From the NCBI RefSeq assembly GCF_023898315.1, contig NC_064622.1:358341234-358405233 (forward strand): a stretch of 64,000 bases of DNA. The letters are read 5' to 3'. This stretch comes from Schistocerca nitens. Its lineage: Eukaryota > Arthropoda > Insecta > Orthoptera > Acrididae. Position numbers and translations under genes: made by a program. The notes under the pieces were generated by a model. It was not told the DNA's origin and did no database searches. It saw only the letters and a program-made list of their open reading frames with translations. Of this stretch, positions 23,839 to 35,605 are shown one piece after another; within the stretch, counting starts at the first letter, position 1; every line of letters begins with the position of its first letter.

Positions 23839-24090
23839 TTTATTAACTGTTACCTTTTAACTTTTCTGTGACATTTGCATTCAGTACATAAGGTTGACAT
23901 GTCGGATGTAGGAGTATTGCATGCTCTAATTCAGAGCAACAGAAATCAGAAGGGCTGACTCTCACTGTATTTTTGGTTGTACATCAACAGTTGACTCACT
24001 AAGCATTCCTGTGCAGTGCTGTTTCTGATGACAAATTATATGTTGACATCTTAAAAGTAAATGAATGGCTGAGCCCTAAAAAAGACGACA

Positions 24091-24870
24091 GTGTGAAAAT
24101 AATATTTTGTAGCGTCTCAAAACTGCATCAAGTGTTGCTGCTACACGATAACACACTGTATTGATTTGCCAAACAATGCTATCCAGTATATTGTTTGGGA
24201 ATCATCTCTCATACACTTCTTCTTATAACCTTTTCCCATCAAATGTTTACCTTTCCCACTCCCTATCTAACAAGTGAACCCACTTCAAATCTGGCTTGAC
24301 GACAATAATAACTCAGAACCAGTAGGTTTCTACAGGGATGAAATCGGTAAACTACTTAAGCATTGTCAGACGTTTTCAGATAAAGTGGGAGAATATATTG
24401 TTGATGATAATTTTCCCTCTTATGTTTATTGTTGTGTTCAATAATCTACTGGAAAAATGCCACTTATCTAGTGTACTAACATAAATGAATTAACGTACAA
24501 CTACAACCTTGTAATGCACGTCTAATTTAAGAAAACATTAAGTATTTGCAACATGAATGTGCCTATATCGGTATGAGTTTGTAAGATATTTCTTACTCTG
24601 GAATTTTAAATGGTGTATGTTTACATGCTGTTACGTGTCATACCTACGTAGTTTGGAAATGTAGCATTTCATAGATAAGATTGTGTACTTTAAAAAAAAT
24701 GTGAGCGGAAATGGCAAGAGAAATTATCAAGTGTGCAGTATCTACAATTTTTCGCCCTTACACTGTGGGGTACTGGAAGAAGCGAGCCGACTTTTGATGG
24801 AGAGATTTACTTAAGATTTTCTTATTTATTTTAAATGTGGCTGCTTGTAACTTTGTCACAGAACAGGTAA
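24091..24870 (+). repeat. Left arm of a large inverted repeat, with mariner remnant
   Basis: This arm matches the reverse complement of 26735-27640 along its whole length. Diagnostic shared blocks are AAACTGCATCAAGTGTT, CTACACGATAACACACT, ATATTGTTTGGGAA, GTAGGTTTCTA, GATGATAA and AAGATTTTCTTATTTAT. The outer part reads as the end of a mariner transposase on the plus strand (KLHQVLLLHDNTLY, at the position of HDNARPH). Relative to the right arm it lacks about 100 bp between TGTAGCGTCTC and AAAACTGCATC. Confidence 0.85.
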
Positions 24871-26734
24871 GAATGAATCTTTATGCACCCCATTTCACAA
24901 ATAATACTTTTAAATATTACGTGACAGGTTAACAACTGCTCACAATACAGTTAAAACATTCACCGCTACTTGCAAAATCTAGCTTGCACCGACGTCTCTT
25001 GCATTAGGCATCAATTTGAATAATATGAATTAAGGAACGTAATCGTCAACTCATGAGATACAAATATGACAACAGAGTTCACTGTAGCATTAATACTGCA
25101 GATAAGTGCAAAGCAAATATTACCGTCCGCTATGCAACTGGAATGACAATCACTACACAGGTTCTATATGTTACAGTTAGTCAAATAATCAGCTATCTGT
25201 AACCCTACTTCCACTGTTGTGAAATGTACTAACCATTAATTATTTGACTAAATAGAGACTGCTGCACTCTGATTCACATACCTGCTGTAATCCGGCTAAC
25301 AGGGACCACTGTTAAGATAAAATAGCGGTAGTTTTGTGTCATGAAACAACAGTGTTTGGATAGTCTCCGCAAGTTCTAGAACCGTCTAACCATCTGTGCC
25401 GTCTAATTACCACTCGTAAATTTTCGTATTGTGGTGGTCTAGAGGCATCTTTCATATCAAAATGTCAGGAGCTAAATTAATAACACTCAGTGCTGATTGC
25501 GAGGCGCTGTATAGAGCCACAGCGCCTATCTTAGCTTGCTGAACCAGTAGTTATTTCACGTTCTCTCTGTCTCAAACGTACTGCAAGAGATAAGCGCTTT
25601 TCTCTTTTATTGACAAGGCATCAGTAGGAATTTATTGCAATCATAACGAGTAAATGATGCTTTTCGTTCTTTCGATATTTACAGATTAAATGACAGAATT
25701 GTTTAAGGATGCGTTATACTAGACATTACTGTCAGCGTTTTATATTATTTGTTCCGCGTTCTGATAACAACTGCTATTGGCAGAAACTGGAGTAGAACGT
25801 GCACTGAGCACGCCCTTCAGTGGTTTCACTATCAACAACTTTCTGAGTCTACTTCTTCAGTCATTGTGTATGGTTTCCTGCACAGTAGCCTTTCTTGAAA
25901 TGGAACTTTGTCTTTCGTACCTTACGAAGTCTCCCTGTGGATGTTCATGTTTAGCAATCAATGTTGTGTTGTTGTCTCTTCATATGTGTGCCTCTTTTGA
26001 AGATACCACCATTGACATGAGAAAAACATTGTCTAAGTCTATAACTGTAAAAAGGATATGTTCCTATTCAAAATGTTTGCAATATAACTCTGGAGAATCT
26101 CCAAAAATGCGTATCGTGTCTGGTGAATGAGCTTTTCAGTTTTCATTGTGCTTATAACAGGAAAACAAAACTAACTGTGACAGATAGCGATTTACGATAT
26201 TTAATTTGCAGCCGGTGCATCTGAGATATGAGGTAGACTCTAAACTAATTACAGAAGTGAGAATAAAACCACTTTTGGTATTCTAGACCTGGCAGCTCTA
26301 TCTTTAAGATTGCTGTGTTCACTTCCGAGCTGACTCAAGGAACAGATCGGCTGGGAAACTTATCCTTCTGCTGGTAATGTAACTGAAACGTGGTAAAAAC
26401 GCACAATATGTTTGGCAATTGTGTGATCATCAAGTTCCGCCCTGAATTTCATGGAATTATGCTGCCAAATTTACTTGATATTTTCTTGTCATTTCCACTG
26501 AATAATGTGAATGGTTTCCACTTAATGAGTGATACAAAGTCATAAATTTACGGTTTTGAGTCCAGGGACGTCTTCGTACACCGATATTGCAACTAATCTC
26601 GTCTTCTACTTCGCAATTTACCCTCCTCGTCAATAAGGCAGAGACAGATGCCACAGGTCTTTGCTAGCTCTTAGGCAGATGTAAACTGAAGGCTGCTTTG
26701 GCACACGGTTCCAGTCTTACTGGAGACCAGATTT
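24871..26734 (+). other. 1.9-kb spacer between inverted-repeat arms
   Basis: AT-rich. The 117-residue frame at 25777-26130 resembles no family I know and begins at a non-ATG codon. Nothing else was recognised. Confidence 0.4.
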
Positions 26735-27640
26735 ATACCTGTTTTATGACAGAGTTACGAGCAGCCACATAAATAAGAAAATCTTAAGTAAAATTCTCCA
26801 TCAAAACTCGGGGCGCTACTTCCAGTACACCATAGTGTATGGGCCAAAAAATTGTTGATATTGCACATTCGATAGTGCGTCTTTTCGCTTGTGCCAAAAA
26901 TGTTGTTGGTTTTTGTGAATACACAATCTCATTTATAAAACTCCGCATTTTCAGACTACTTGAGTATGAATCACGGCAGCAAATAAACACAGACTTCTTC
27001 GAACTCCAGAGTGAGTAGTATCTCATTAACTCATGCCGACACAGGCACAGTAGTGTCACAGATAATTTATGTTTTCTTAAAATAGACATGCATTATAAGA
27101 TTATCTAGGTAAGTTGTAATTCATTTGTATTAGTAAAGTGCATTCTTCCAGCAGTTTATTGTAGAGAACTGTAAACATAGGAGAACTTATCATCAACGAT
27201 ATATTCCCTTACATTATTTAAAACAGTCTAACAACGCTCAAGTATTTTATCAATTCCACAACTATAGAAACCTAGTGGTTATGGGTTAAAGATATCGTCA
27301 AGTCAGCTCTGAAGTACATTATCGTCAGGAAAGGAATTTTATTGACAGTTGTTCGACAAGGAGCAGGAAATATTTGAGGGCAAAAGGTCATAAGAAGTGG
27401 GTGAGGAATGGCTTCCCAAACAATATCCGGGATAGCTTTGTTTGTCAAACCAGTAGAGTGTGTTATCGTGTAGGGGTAACACTTGATGCAGTTTTGTCGG
27501 TCGTCTTTCTTGCACTGAGACCAAAATGTGTCTCAACAGTTGGCAACAAATACCAGGCGTGATGGACACACCCTTGGGGAGAGACTCATAGTGCACAATA
27601 CCATTTTTGAGAGACCACGTGCAAAATAATGTTTTCACAT
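26735..27640 (-). repeat. Right arm of the large inverted repeat, with mariner remnant
   Basis: This is the inverted counterpart of 24091-24870. The minus strand encodes the better-preserved mariner piece: KNGIVHYESLPKGVSIT, CCQLLRHILVSVQERRP, KLHQVLPLHDNTLYWFDKQS and then YDLLPSN. This follows the order of SETMAR-type mariner transposases (YYELLP, CQQL, HDNARPH, YSPDLAPSD). About 400-500 bp of non-coding sequence downstream of the gene piece is also shared by both arms, so the repeat is larger than a plain mariner 3' end. Confidence 0.82.
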
Positions 27641-27745
27641 TCTCCTTGTTCGAGTTATAAACTACGTTTCTGATGTCTGCTAATGGTATCAGTCTCATAG
27701 AATCCCAAACATAATTCGCTTCACTTTCTAACACCACCAATAATA

Positions 27746-27976
27746 CCGAGCGAGGTGGCGCAGTGGTTCGACACTGGACTCGCATTCGGGAGGACGACGG
27801 TTCAATCCCGCGTCCGGCCATCCTGATTTAGGTTTTCCGTGATTTCCCTAAATCACTCCAGGCAAATGCCGGGATGGTTCCTCTGAAAGGGCACGGCCGA
27901 CTTCCTTCCCGATCCTTCCCTAATCCGATGAGACCGATGACCACGCTGTCTGGTCTCCTTCCCCAAAACCAACCAA
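27746..27976 (+). repeat. tRNA-derived SINE (third family) with TSD
   Basis: It has a clear pol III promoter (A-box GGTGGCGCAGTGG, B-box ACGGTTCAATCCC) and body CATCCTGATTTAGGTTTTCC, ending in an AACCAACC repeat. Flanking duplications CCACCAATAATA (27734-27745) and CCACCAGTAATA (27977-27988) differ at one base. Confidence 0.9.
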
Positions 27977-27988
27977 CCACCAGTAATA

Positions 27989-28460
27989 GCAAACACTGCC
28001 GAAAACAATTCCACAAAATAGTTTACATCCATGTCGAAATCAGAACAGTGTACACTGTAGTGTTTCGTCGCCCTACAGCAGCCACGAGCCACACACCTCC
28101 GGCCACCCAACATCATATGCCACCCGATTAGGAAAACGTAGCACAGTGCATCTTCGACACGTCTCTGCTCTCTTATTAGTGAGCATAAAATTGTTTATTG
28201 GTTTGATTTTCCGCACAAAGTAACATCGATAAACTGAGTAAACACGTTCATTAACACAAAATATAGGTTGATACAAGTTTATTTAACCGCTGTCACATTC
28301 TTATTTGAAATTCTGGTATTTGTCTTGCATTTACATATGGGATTTTGGATAGTTGAAACTTATGAATATCGTTTAAGTGTTGTCAGATACAATTGCAAGT
28401 GGAAAAGTATCTAACATTTGCGACATATTGCTTGCTTTGAGTTTAATGGAGAGGCGAAGG
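27989..28460 (+). other. Intronic stretch, nothing recognised
   Basis: No family resemblance or repeat signature was seen. Confidence 0.35.
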
Positions 28461-28603
28461 CACCAGAGGCAGATTGAGGCATTTGTATTGTGTGGGGGAC
28501 AAGTGCCTCTGGGCAACTCACGTCAGGAAACAATTTTTTTGTTTCAAGAAAGATCGTTCTGGCATGAATGATTTTCCACATTCGGGAAATCTCGATTAAC
28601 GGT
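28461..28603 (+). repeat. Dispersed repeat, copy 2
   Basis: Direct-orientation partner of 23693-23838, sharing GGGCAACTCACGTCAG and AGATCGTTCTGGCATG. The two copies lie just outside the large inverted repeat but are not inverted themselves. Confidence 0.7.
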
Positions 28604-28733
28604 AGAATGCCACATTGCAAAACTAGTCGCATCCACTTAATAGTAGAATACCCCATTGTAGAACCAATCACAGCCACCATTACTGGTAGAATGACATATT
28701 TCAGAACACTATGCCATCACTATTGTAGTTTCA

Positions 28734-28880
28734 AGAATGAAATTTTCACTCTGCAGCGGAGTGTGCGCCTATATGAAACTTCCCGGCAGATTAAAACTGT
28801 GAGCCGCACCGAGACTCGAACTCGGAATCTTTCGCCGGAAAATGCTCTATCTGTCTGCGACATTACGTAGGTAGCGGGCT
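28734..28880 (-). repeat. tRNA-derived SINE (AATGAGATTTTCAC family), diverged
   Basis: It begins AATGAAATTTTCACTCTGCA and continues with CAGCGGAGTGTGCGCC and AAACTTCC-GGCAGATTAAAA. The complement includes the B-box GAGTTCGAGTCTCGGT and a tRNA-like head running to about 28880. It is more diverged than the copies at 60.4-61.0 kb. Confidence 0.8.
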
Positions 28881-29894
28881 GGCATACCCATTGGCTGTTT
28901 GCGATGGCCTGCCTGAGCATTATGCCGCATAAGTTCTTACAAGTTATTGAGAAAGTGTAGGAGAGACGCAAACTGATCTACTGAAGATGTGTGCTTGGGA
29001 CCAAAACATTTTTCGTGTTAAAAAACTGAAGAGATATGAAAGGCATTCAGTAGGGAACTGGGAATGGGAAATCTTGTGGAAGTGGGGGAGGGGTATAAAA
29101 GGAAGAGCTGAAGTGATATGATGGAGAGCTAGCAGTCTGGAAGAGGACAGAGTGACAAGCTTAATGTATAGAGTTGATGTGCTCTGGGAGAGGGCAAGCC
29201 AATGGTCTGAGAATATGATGTATTTAAGATATAGCATGATAGTAAGCTGGATAGCTAGACAAATAAGGACCTTTTGAGCTGCAGAGATTACAGGATGATC
29301 AGCTGCAAAGGCGACATGCCTACGAGCGCCTTGGATTATTCCCTGTTGATTGTACTCTACAGCGATGATAAACTTCAGCAATGAGCTCTAGTAGCACTGG
29401 AAGTTGCTGTTAAAATTATTCTTTAATATGCGACTGGTTTCATTCAAAGACCATTTTCCAGCACACTTGGTTCAACAGCAAGAGTTACATTGGGATACAA
29501 CGATGTTAGAAATGACACACAGTGTCAAAAAATGGATTTGAAACTGTTTGGGAAGTGAACATGCTAACATTTTTATTTTATTCCTTACACATTTTCTAGT
29601 CGACTTTTTGATATTATGCTGTGTCCCTTTTTGACTTTATTGTTTCCCAGGGTAGCTCCTGGTATAAACTCAAGTCTTTGACGAAAAAATGAAGTATGGG
29701 ACAGGGAATAGGGAAATGATGTAATCTCTAGGTGCTGAGTTACTTATGATGCCACATACAATTGACCTGCAGAGAGGATATGCTCATGTGATATAGCTGC
29801 TGAAAAGGTTGTCTAGAAACAGGAGTTCCTGACAGTCTCCTTGTAGCTTGTGGATTAGTTTGGGCTGCAGTCTGAGATGACGTTGTTATACAGA
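28881..29894 (+). other. Intronic stretch, nothing recognised
   Basis: The 145-residue minus frame at 28944-29381 resembles no family I can name. Purine-rich blocks occur near 29050-29100. Confidence 0.35.
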
Positions 29895-30410
29895 AGGAAC
29901 CTGCCACTGATCAATGGTAGAGGTTTGCTGACAGTTCCCAGGCACTAAGCAGGTGGTGTAGGTACAGGACTTTCTGTCAGGCTGCATGTATTGGGTTGAT
30001 CATAAGGACGTAATTTGTTGTCAGGCTGCATGTATTGCACATACGAGCTATGGAGGGAATGTGTCTGTAGGCTGAAATCGCGTTTGGCTGGTGAAGAGGC
30101 ATAAAACTAATCTATGGTTTGGATGTGCTATTGGACTTTATGGGCTAATCTGATGATATATGGACAGTATTTTCTGTTAGTCTTCTTGCATCCGATAGTT
30201 GCGCCAGGGAGGAAATATGCCAACAGGTTCGCTAGATAAGGTACATGCCACTGATCGGTGGAGGGATATGCTGATCAACTCTGGTTGGTGGCCTAGGGAC
30301 TGAATTTGGTGTCAGGTTGGATTACTGGTTAGATCAGGTGATAAACGAATGTGCCAACAGGCTGAAATGGTGTTGAGCTGGAGGAGAGGCACACCAGAAA
30401 GCTGGTCCAC
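29895..30410 (+). repeat. Diverged tandem repeat (~345-bp period)
   Basis: TGCCACTGATC is followed by a GGTAGAG-like or GGTGGAG-like block, then TGCTGA, TGTCAGG and AGGCTGAAAT blocks, starting near 29901 and again near 30244. The second copy is cut short by the SINE at 30420. The match is patchy. Confidence 0.5.
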
Positions 30411-30419
30411 GTGGCTGTC

Positions 30420-30620
30420 AAAATGGTTCAAATGGCTCTGAGCACTATCGGACTTAACTTCTAAGGTCATCAGTCCCCTAGAACTTAGAACTAATTAAAC
30501 CTAACTAACCTGAGGACGTCACACACATCCATGCCCGAGGCATGATTCGAATCTGCGACCGTAGCGGTCGCTCGGTTCCAGACTGTAGCGCCTAAAACCG
30601 CTCGGCCACCCCGGCCTGCT
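30420..30620 (-). repeat. Common tRNA-derived SINE, full length, with TSD
   Basis: A 201-bp insert is flanked by GTGGCTGTC at 30411-30419 and 30621-30629. The complement carries the B-box GCAGATTCGAATCATGCCTC and an A-box-like GTGGCCGAGCGG. It ends 126 bp before the splice acceptor of the next GPCR exon. Confidence 0.92.
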
Positions 30621-30746
30621 GTGGCTGTCGATCCATAGCAATTGTCTCATATCAGGAACATCACACAAGTCAGTTACAAGACATTACTGAACCCTTCTTG
30701 CACCATATTGTGTCACCTGTCCCACACTGTGCACTTTTCACCACAG

Positions 30747-30994
30747 GCTAGTGCTGTACACCAAGCTGTTTGGGCTGATGGGACTGACCTGGGTGATGGA
30801 GATCGTGTCATGGGCTGTGGGAGGACCTGCCTACTACTGGTACCTGACGGACCTGGTGAACCTACTGCGGGCTGTCTTCCTGTTCTACCTGTTTTGCTGC
30901 AAGCGCAGCGTGCTTCGGCTGCTCAGGTCGCGACTGCCCTCCTGGTGCCCGTGCTCACTGCCGCCATCAGAGGGTCATGGAGGTTCTGGATCAG
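30747..30994 (+). CDS. Methuselah-like GPCR, exon with TM6, TM7 and proximal tail
   Basis: This 248-bp exon follows a pyrimidine-rich acceptor (CACTTTTCACCACAG) and ends at GTGCGT. Its first base completes the AGG codon begun in the exon at 21184; its last base begins a GGC codon finished at 52204. It encodes VLYTKLFGLMGLTWVMEIVS (TM6 with the GLTWVMEIVSW block characteristic of methuselah-type receptors) and YYWYLTDLVNLLRAVFLFYL (TM7). CCKRSVLRLLRSRL, a basic juxtamembrane segment where secretin-class receptors form helix 8, then follows. If the intron were retained, the frame would add 22 residues and stop at 31059, a possible short-tail form. Codon use is GC-rich like the other two exons. 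Confidence 0.88.
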
Positions 30995-31563
30995 GTGCGT
31001 ACTCTACCTTAAGGCCTTATTTGGCACTCTGTCTCTGCTGCCACAGCACAAATGTCTAGGCTGTCCTTGTGGACCCGCTTTCTTTCCAAACTACTTCCAT
31101 TTGAAGGACAGTATAACCTGACTAGCACCTAATTTGACCAGTGACTTTTGTCAAGGAATGCCAAGTAGCTGGCTGGTACCATGGCTATTCTAATCACTGG
31201 TATATCGGAGGTACCTGGCACAAATTACACTCTGCCTCCATCATTCCTGAATTCAGTGTTTATAAATGACAGCATTCTAATTGCCCTGTAGTTTATGATA
31301 GGTGGAACATTAGAACAGTTTACGAACCATGTGGTGTGCTCTGCTAATAGTTTTATATTGTACAGCTCTTTCCGCTTACAGTGTGACGTCTGTCTCACAG
31401 TTCTCTGATCAGTTATTTTCCTCGAATAAATAGAGCGAATGACTTTGGTTGATGGGCGGATGTGCTACAGTATGAGATGTATAATCCACTTTATGCATTA
31501 CACTTTTATTCTGTCTCTCATCGTGTGCTGACGGTAGTTCAGCCTTCTTGATAAATCATACTA
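30995..31563 (+). other. Start of the 21.2-kb intron
   Basis: Intronic sequence after the GTGCGT donor. No feature was recognised before the mariner derivative. Confidence 0.5.
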
Positions 31564-32224
31564 GGAGGGTTGTCTAGGAAGTAAGTTCCCATCGGTCGCA
31601 AAATGGAAACCACTGGGAAAATCCGGTATAGCTTTGCACAGGTGTGTTGGGCAGTGTCTCTAGTATGCCCGTCGATCGTGTCGCGACGCTCTTTTCATTT
31701 TTGAAAGAACAGTGAACACGGAAAAATGCGTAGGGAATAGTGTCTCCCGCCAAGTATTAGCGCCTGGTTAGAGATTTCACCTGTGTCATGCAACCCACAA
31801 AACACAACTGTCGAGCAGTTTCTTCTCCATGACAATTCTCGGCCGCATACTGCAGGGGCAGTGAAGACGCTCCTGCAGCGTTTCCGATGAGAAGTGTGTG
31901 ATCACCCACAATACAGTCCGTAATTGGCTCCCCCTGAGTCTCATCTCTGCTCACAAGAACCGCTGGCTATGAAGACAAAATTTTTCCACAGACAACGAGC
32001 TGCAGACCGGTGCAGATAACTGGCCGAAAGTACAGGCGGCTGCTTTCTGTGACGAGGATATTGGAAAGTTGATACAACACTACGACAAAACTCGAAGTTG
32101 GAGCGGCGACTATGTAGAGAAGTACGTGGAAGGTGTACCTAACCGTTGCAGATAAAACGTTTCTGATTTTCACTGTGGTTTCCATTTCGCGACTGATCGG
32201 AATTTACTTTCTGGACAACCCTCG
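31564..32224 (+). mobile_element. Short mariner-derived element with long TIRs
   Basis: TA at 31562-31563 and 32225-32226 flanks a 661-bp unit. The left end GGAGGGTTGTCTAGGAAGTA and the complement of the right end CGAGGGTTGTCCAGAAAGTA continue to match for about 50 bp (GGTCGCAAAATGGAAACCAC against AGTCGCGAAATGGAAACCAC). Inside, the plus strand retains FLLHDNSRPHTAGAVKTLLQ, the second catalytic block of a mariner transposase, near 31820. The unit is about half the length of a full mariner, so it is an internally deleted copy. A related end is at 48232-48370. Confidence 0.85.
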
Positions 32225-32226
32225 TA

Positions 32227-34179
32227 TTTCTTAGAGATTACACAGAACTCAGTGTTAACATGGAAATGAAATACTGATCAAGTCTCTCTGCCTTGGGTTG
32301 GAAATGCTAACCTTAGTATCCGGCAGTGATTGAAATTCCACACCTAGTGCAAGTGTCAACGTGAAGGAAGGTTATAAACAGCCAACTGCAACTTTCTCTT
32401 GCGGAAGATGCCTCTGCAGGTGCAGGCAGGTAACATGGGACAGTCCACTGACGTGAGAGTGCCTATAAATTCCTCGGCTCTGCACTTATCCAGCACTTCT
32501 CAGTATTCTCTGAAGCCCTCCATATGTGTCTTTGACAGTAGAGTGATTAACCTTCTTTGTGCTTACGTATTCCATTTCGGATGGCTCCATGAGCTCTCTG
32601 CATGTGCTTAGTATGAGTTTCACAACTTTCTGGACTTGGATTCTGGGTAGCAGTTCACTTTGTGAAATCCACCATCGTTAGACACAAGAACAGCCTGTTT
32701 ATTCCATCGGTTTGTGCATCACTGTGTGAGTGTGAGTGATCATAAACATTGTTATACCTATGCGGAGTAGGATATAATACTAACGTTATATGCCCAGAAA
32801 TTTGAAGTTGCTCATCTTTATTACTAGGTGCAGCCAACACATACATTTTTGTTGACAGATAACTGAACTACAGCTCCATTTCGTCTGCATCAGAGAGAGT
32901 CATTACTTGGCTGACAGCAAGGTCAGTATCATTACTGAACCTTTTAATTTATCTTTGGACATCTTCACACTCATTTGTGGATAATTGGGTCACAGTGTGA
33001 TCATTGATTGTTACTGTATATCTCTATTGGATATTATTTTTGTATCATCGTGACAGAGTTTTATTGACATTCAGAGTTAAACTGAGTCTTCTGTGTCCTT
33101 CGTAAACTGCTTTAAACATAATTACATCGTTCACTGCGATCAGCCCAGGCACTCTGTGACCCAAGCGACTTCATTACGTCATCCAACCGTTGACATGTAA
33201 TCCTTTCATTCGAAGACCCATATCAGCTTCTTGTTCTACTGCAATCGGTACATTGCTTCAGTTAGGGTGGTCAGCTTTGCCCTGACAGGCTACAGAGCCC
33301 TACCCCAACGAATCGAACTGTGTCTACTTGCACAAAGAATACTCTTGATCCAACCACTGGACTAGGTGCTGCTTTGTGACGGAATTCCTCACTCAGTAAC
33401 TTTCTGGCTCCAATGGACGTTCTTAGACCTCTACAGGAAAATCTCTCTCTATCACAGTTAAAAGTAAGAGGGTCAAGTCATACACGTGCTGACACTTTTT
33501 TCTTCGAAACGAAACAGTTTATTGCCGCTTTAAACCCAGTCACGTCCAGTCACTAGACCAAAATTCCTTTCCAACTTGCTACACATACCACTGTCATCAT
33601 CATATCGCGGAAAGGCTGTCAACAGAATAGCGCTCTCGCTGCCTAATCGAAATTCTTGTCTTGCAGTTGCGCTCCCTGAGGGAGACTGTAACAGCAACTT
33701 CTCGCTACCTCGTTTTGGCAGTAACTCCGTTGGCCCCTTTCGATCAAACTTTCCCGTTTGGAGTAAAAAAATTCGAAATGCTATCATCTTCTCTACTTGT
33801 CCCGCAAGATGGCAAACGTCGCTTCTGAAGTCTTAATAATCCTTGGTAACCCCTCAGGATCCACAAATGTCAAGCAGCTTTGGGAAATTGTTTCAGGATT
33901 CATCCATTTGTCAGTCAGCACTGCTGTTGTGTGTTATTCGTTACTGAGACGAAAAGCAGTCACTCTGATTGGTGCTGTCCTCTCTCTCGAGTTAAAATTT
34001 CGTGTGTATAGTGCTACCCCCTAGCCATGATTCCAGACGGAAGCTTTGAAAAGTTTCAATTGATTCCATGGATAACATGTTACACACATAATGTCAACCA
34101 AGGGCTTCTACAGGAGTCCTTTTCGTACAGGAACCCTTAATCAAAACAAATGGCAGGTTGTAGCACTAGCAGTGGAGAG
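32227..34179 (+). other. Intronic stretch, nothing recognised
   Basis: Two kilobases without recognised motifs. The complementary frames at 33530-33836 overlap on both strands and look like chance. Confidence 0.35.
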
Positions 34180-35605
34180 TATATAAAGCAAGTGGGATGG
34201 ACACTGTGCCCTCCCTGTCAACTATGTCCATCTGATTGCCTCCTTCCTCTCCTGCCGCCCCTCCTATGTTACCATCCATAATGGCGATTCCCGCACCTTC
34301 TACCCCTCCGCGGGTGTGCCCCAGGGCTCTGTCCTCTCCTCTCCCCAACCCCCCCTCCCCTCCAGTACACCTCCTGCAGTATGCCGATGACACTGCCTTC
34401 CTTGCTCTCGCTCCTACCCTTCAACGGTCCCAACGCCTTCTCCAGAATCACCTTGATCTTTTTGCTACATGGTGTAACCAGTGGCTCCTTCCAAGACCCA
34501 GGTGAGTATCATAGGTCGTACCACTCGCTCCTTCCAGCTCCTTGATTTCTCCCTTACCATCTGCATCCGTCCTGCCCACCTCTCCCCCACCCTCACCTAC
34601 GTTGGCCTCACCATTGACCATCACTTCACCTGGATCCCTCATCTCCAATCTATCCAATCCAAAGCCCACAATCACCTCTGACTCCTCAAACTCTTCTCTG
34701 ACCGGACATGGGGGTTGAACCCCTCTACCATCCTCCACACCTACAGATCCTTAATCCCATCCTCTGTTATGCCAGTCCCACTTGGATATCCGACCCCCCC
34801 CCCAAATTGTATAAGTCCCTCCGGATCCTTGAGCACCACGCACTCCGCCTCGCCTTCTGTATACTCCTCCCGTCCCCCACGCGGGTCCTCTACGACCTGA
34901 TTCCTTTCCCCCATCTGCTCCTTTTCCTCGAACATATCCGCATCCTCTACACCTCCCGCCGCCTTGATCCCCCTCATCCCCTGATTGCTCCTCTCCTCTC
35001 CCACCCCCTCCCCCTGCCACGCCTTCACTGTTGTGTCCCCCCTACCCTCCACCTCTACACCCTTCATCTCCTTTCCCAAGCTTTCCCAAGGTGGCTTCCA
35101 CGGACTCCCCCTCCTGGATGATGTCCTCTCTCCCTCCATTTATCCCTCCTATCAACTCTGATCCTCACCTCCCCCTCCCTTCCTCTGTCCTTTTCCCAGG
35201 CTCCCTCTCCCACCCCTTCCATCCTGTTTTTTTCCCCACCTACCCTCTCTCTGCCTCCCTTCTCTCCCCCTTTTGCTCTCAACTCCACTGCCTTTCCCAC
35301 TCCTTCTCGTGTCTGGCCAGCCCCCCTTTTCTATGTTCCCTCCCTCCATTGGCTCTCCGCTTTTTTCCTTTCCTTTCCTCCCCCCCTTTTCCCCTTCATC
35401 GGTCTGGGTCCTCGGCCCCCCCCCATCTGCCGCTGTGTCACCTGTATAGTGCTGTTTTAAGTGAGTGTTCAGTGTTGTGCGTCCCCTGTTAGTGTTGCGA
35501 AAAGCCACCATACTACCAGTAGTTGTGTTTTTTTATCTCATGCCCCCCTCTGGGGGGGGAGGGGGGGAATCGAAATCCAATAAAGAAAAAAGAGAAAAAA
35601 AGACG
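34180..35605 (+). mobile_element. 5'-truncated Jockey-like LINE with C-rich 3' end
   Basis: Plus-strand frames give VHLIASFLSCRPSYVTIHNG, then AGVPQGSVLS (near 34314) and LQYADDTAFLALAPTLQRSQ (34370-34430), the catalytic YADD box of a reverse transcriptase. Then come LHHLTYVGLTIDHHFTW-like blocks and a C-terminal region with RILEHHALRLAFCI. Frame changes at several poly-C runs break the gene. The 3' part is extremely pyrimidine-rich on this strand and ends with AATAAA at 35579-35584 followed by an A-rich tail to about 35605. It is 5'-truncated, and no target duplication could be identified. Confidence 0.85.

Noticed and set aside
25777-26130. 117-residue open frame in the inverted-repeat spacer
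   Set aside because: It starts at a non-ATG codon with no domain likeness and sits in AT-rich intronic sequence.
35031-35511. Long open frames on both strands, Pro/Ser- or Gly/Arg-rich
   Set aside because: They are shadows of the C-rich 3' region of the LINE at 34180-35605.
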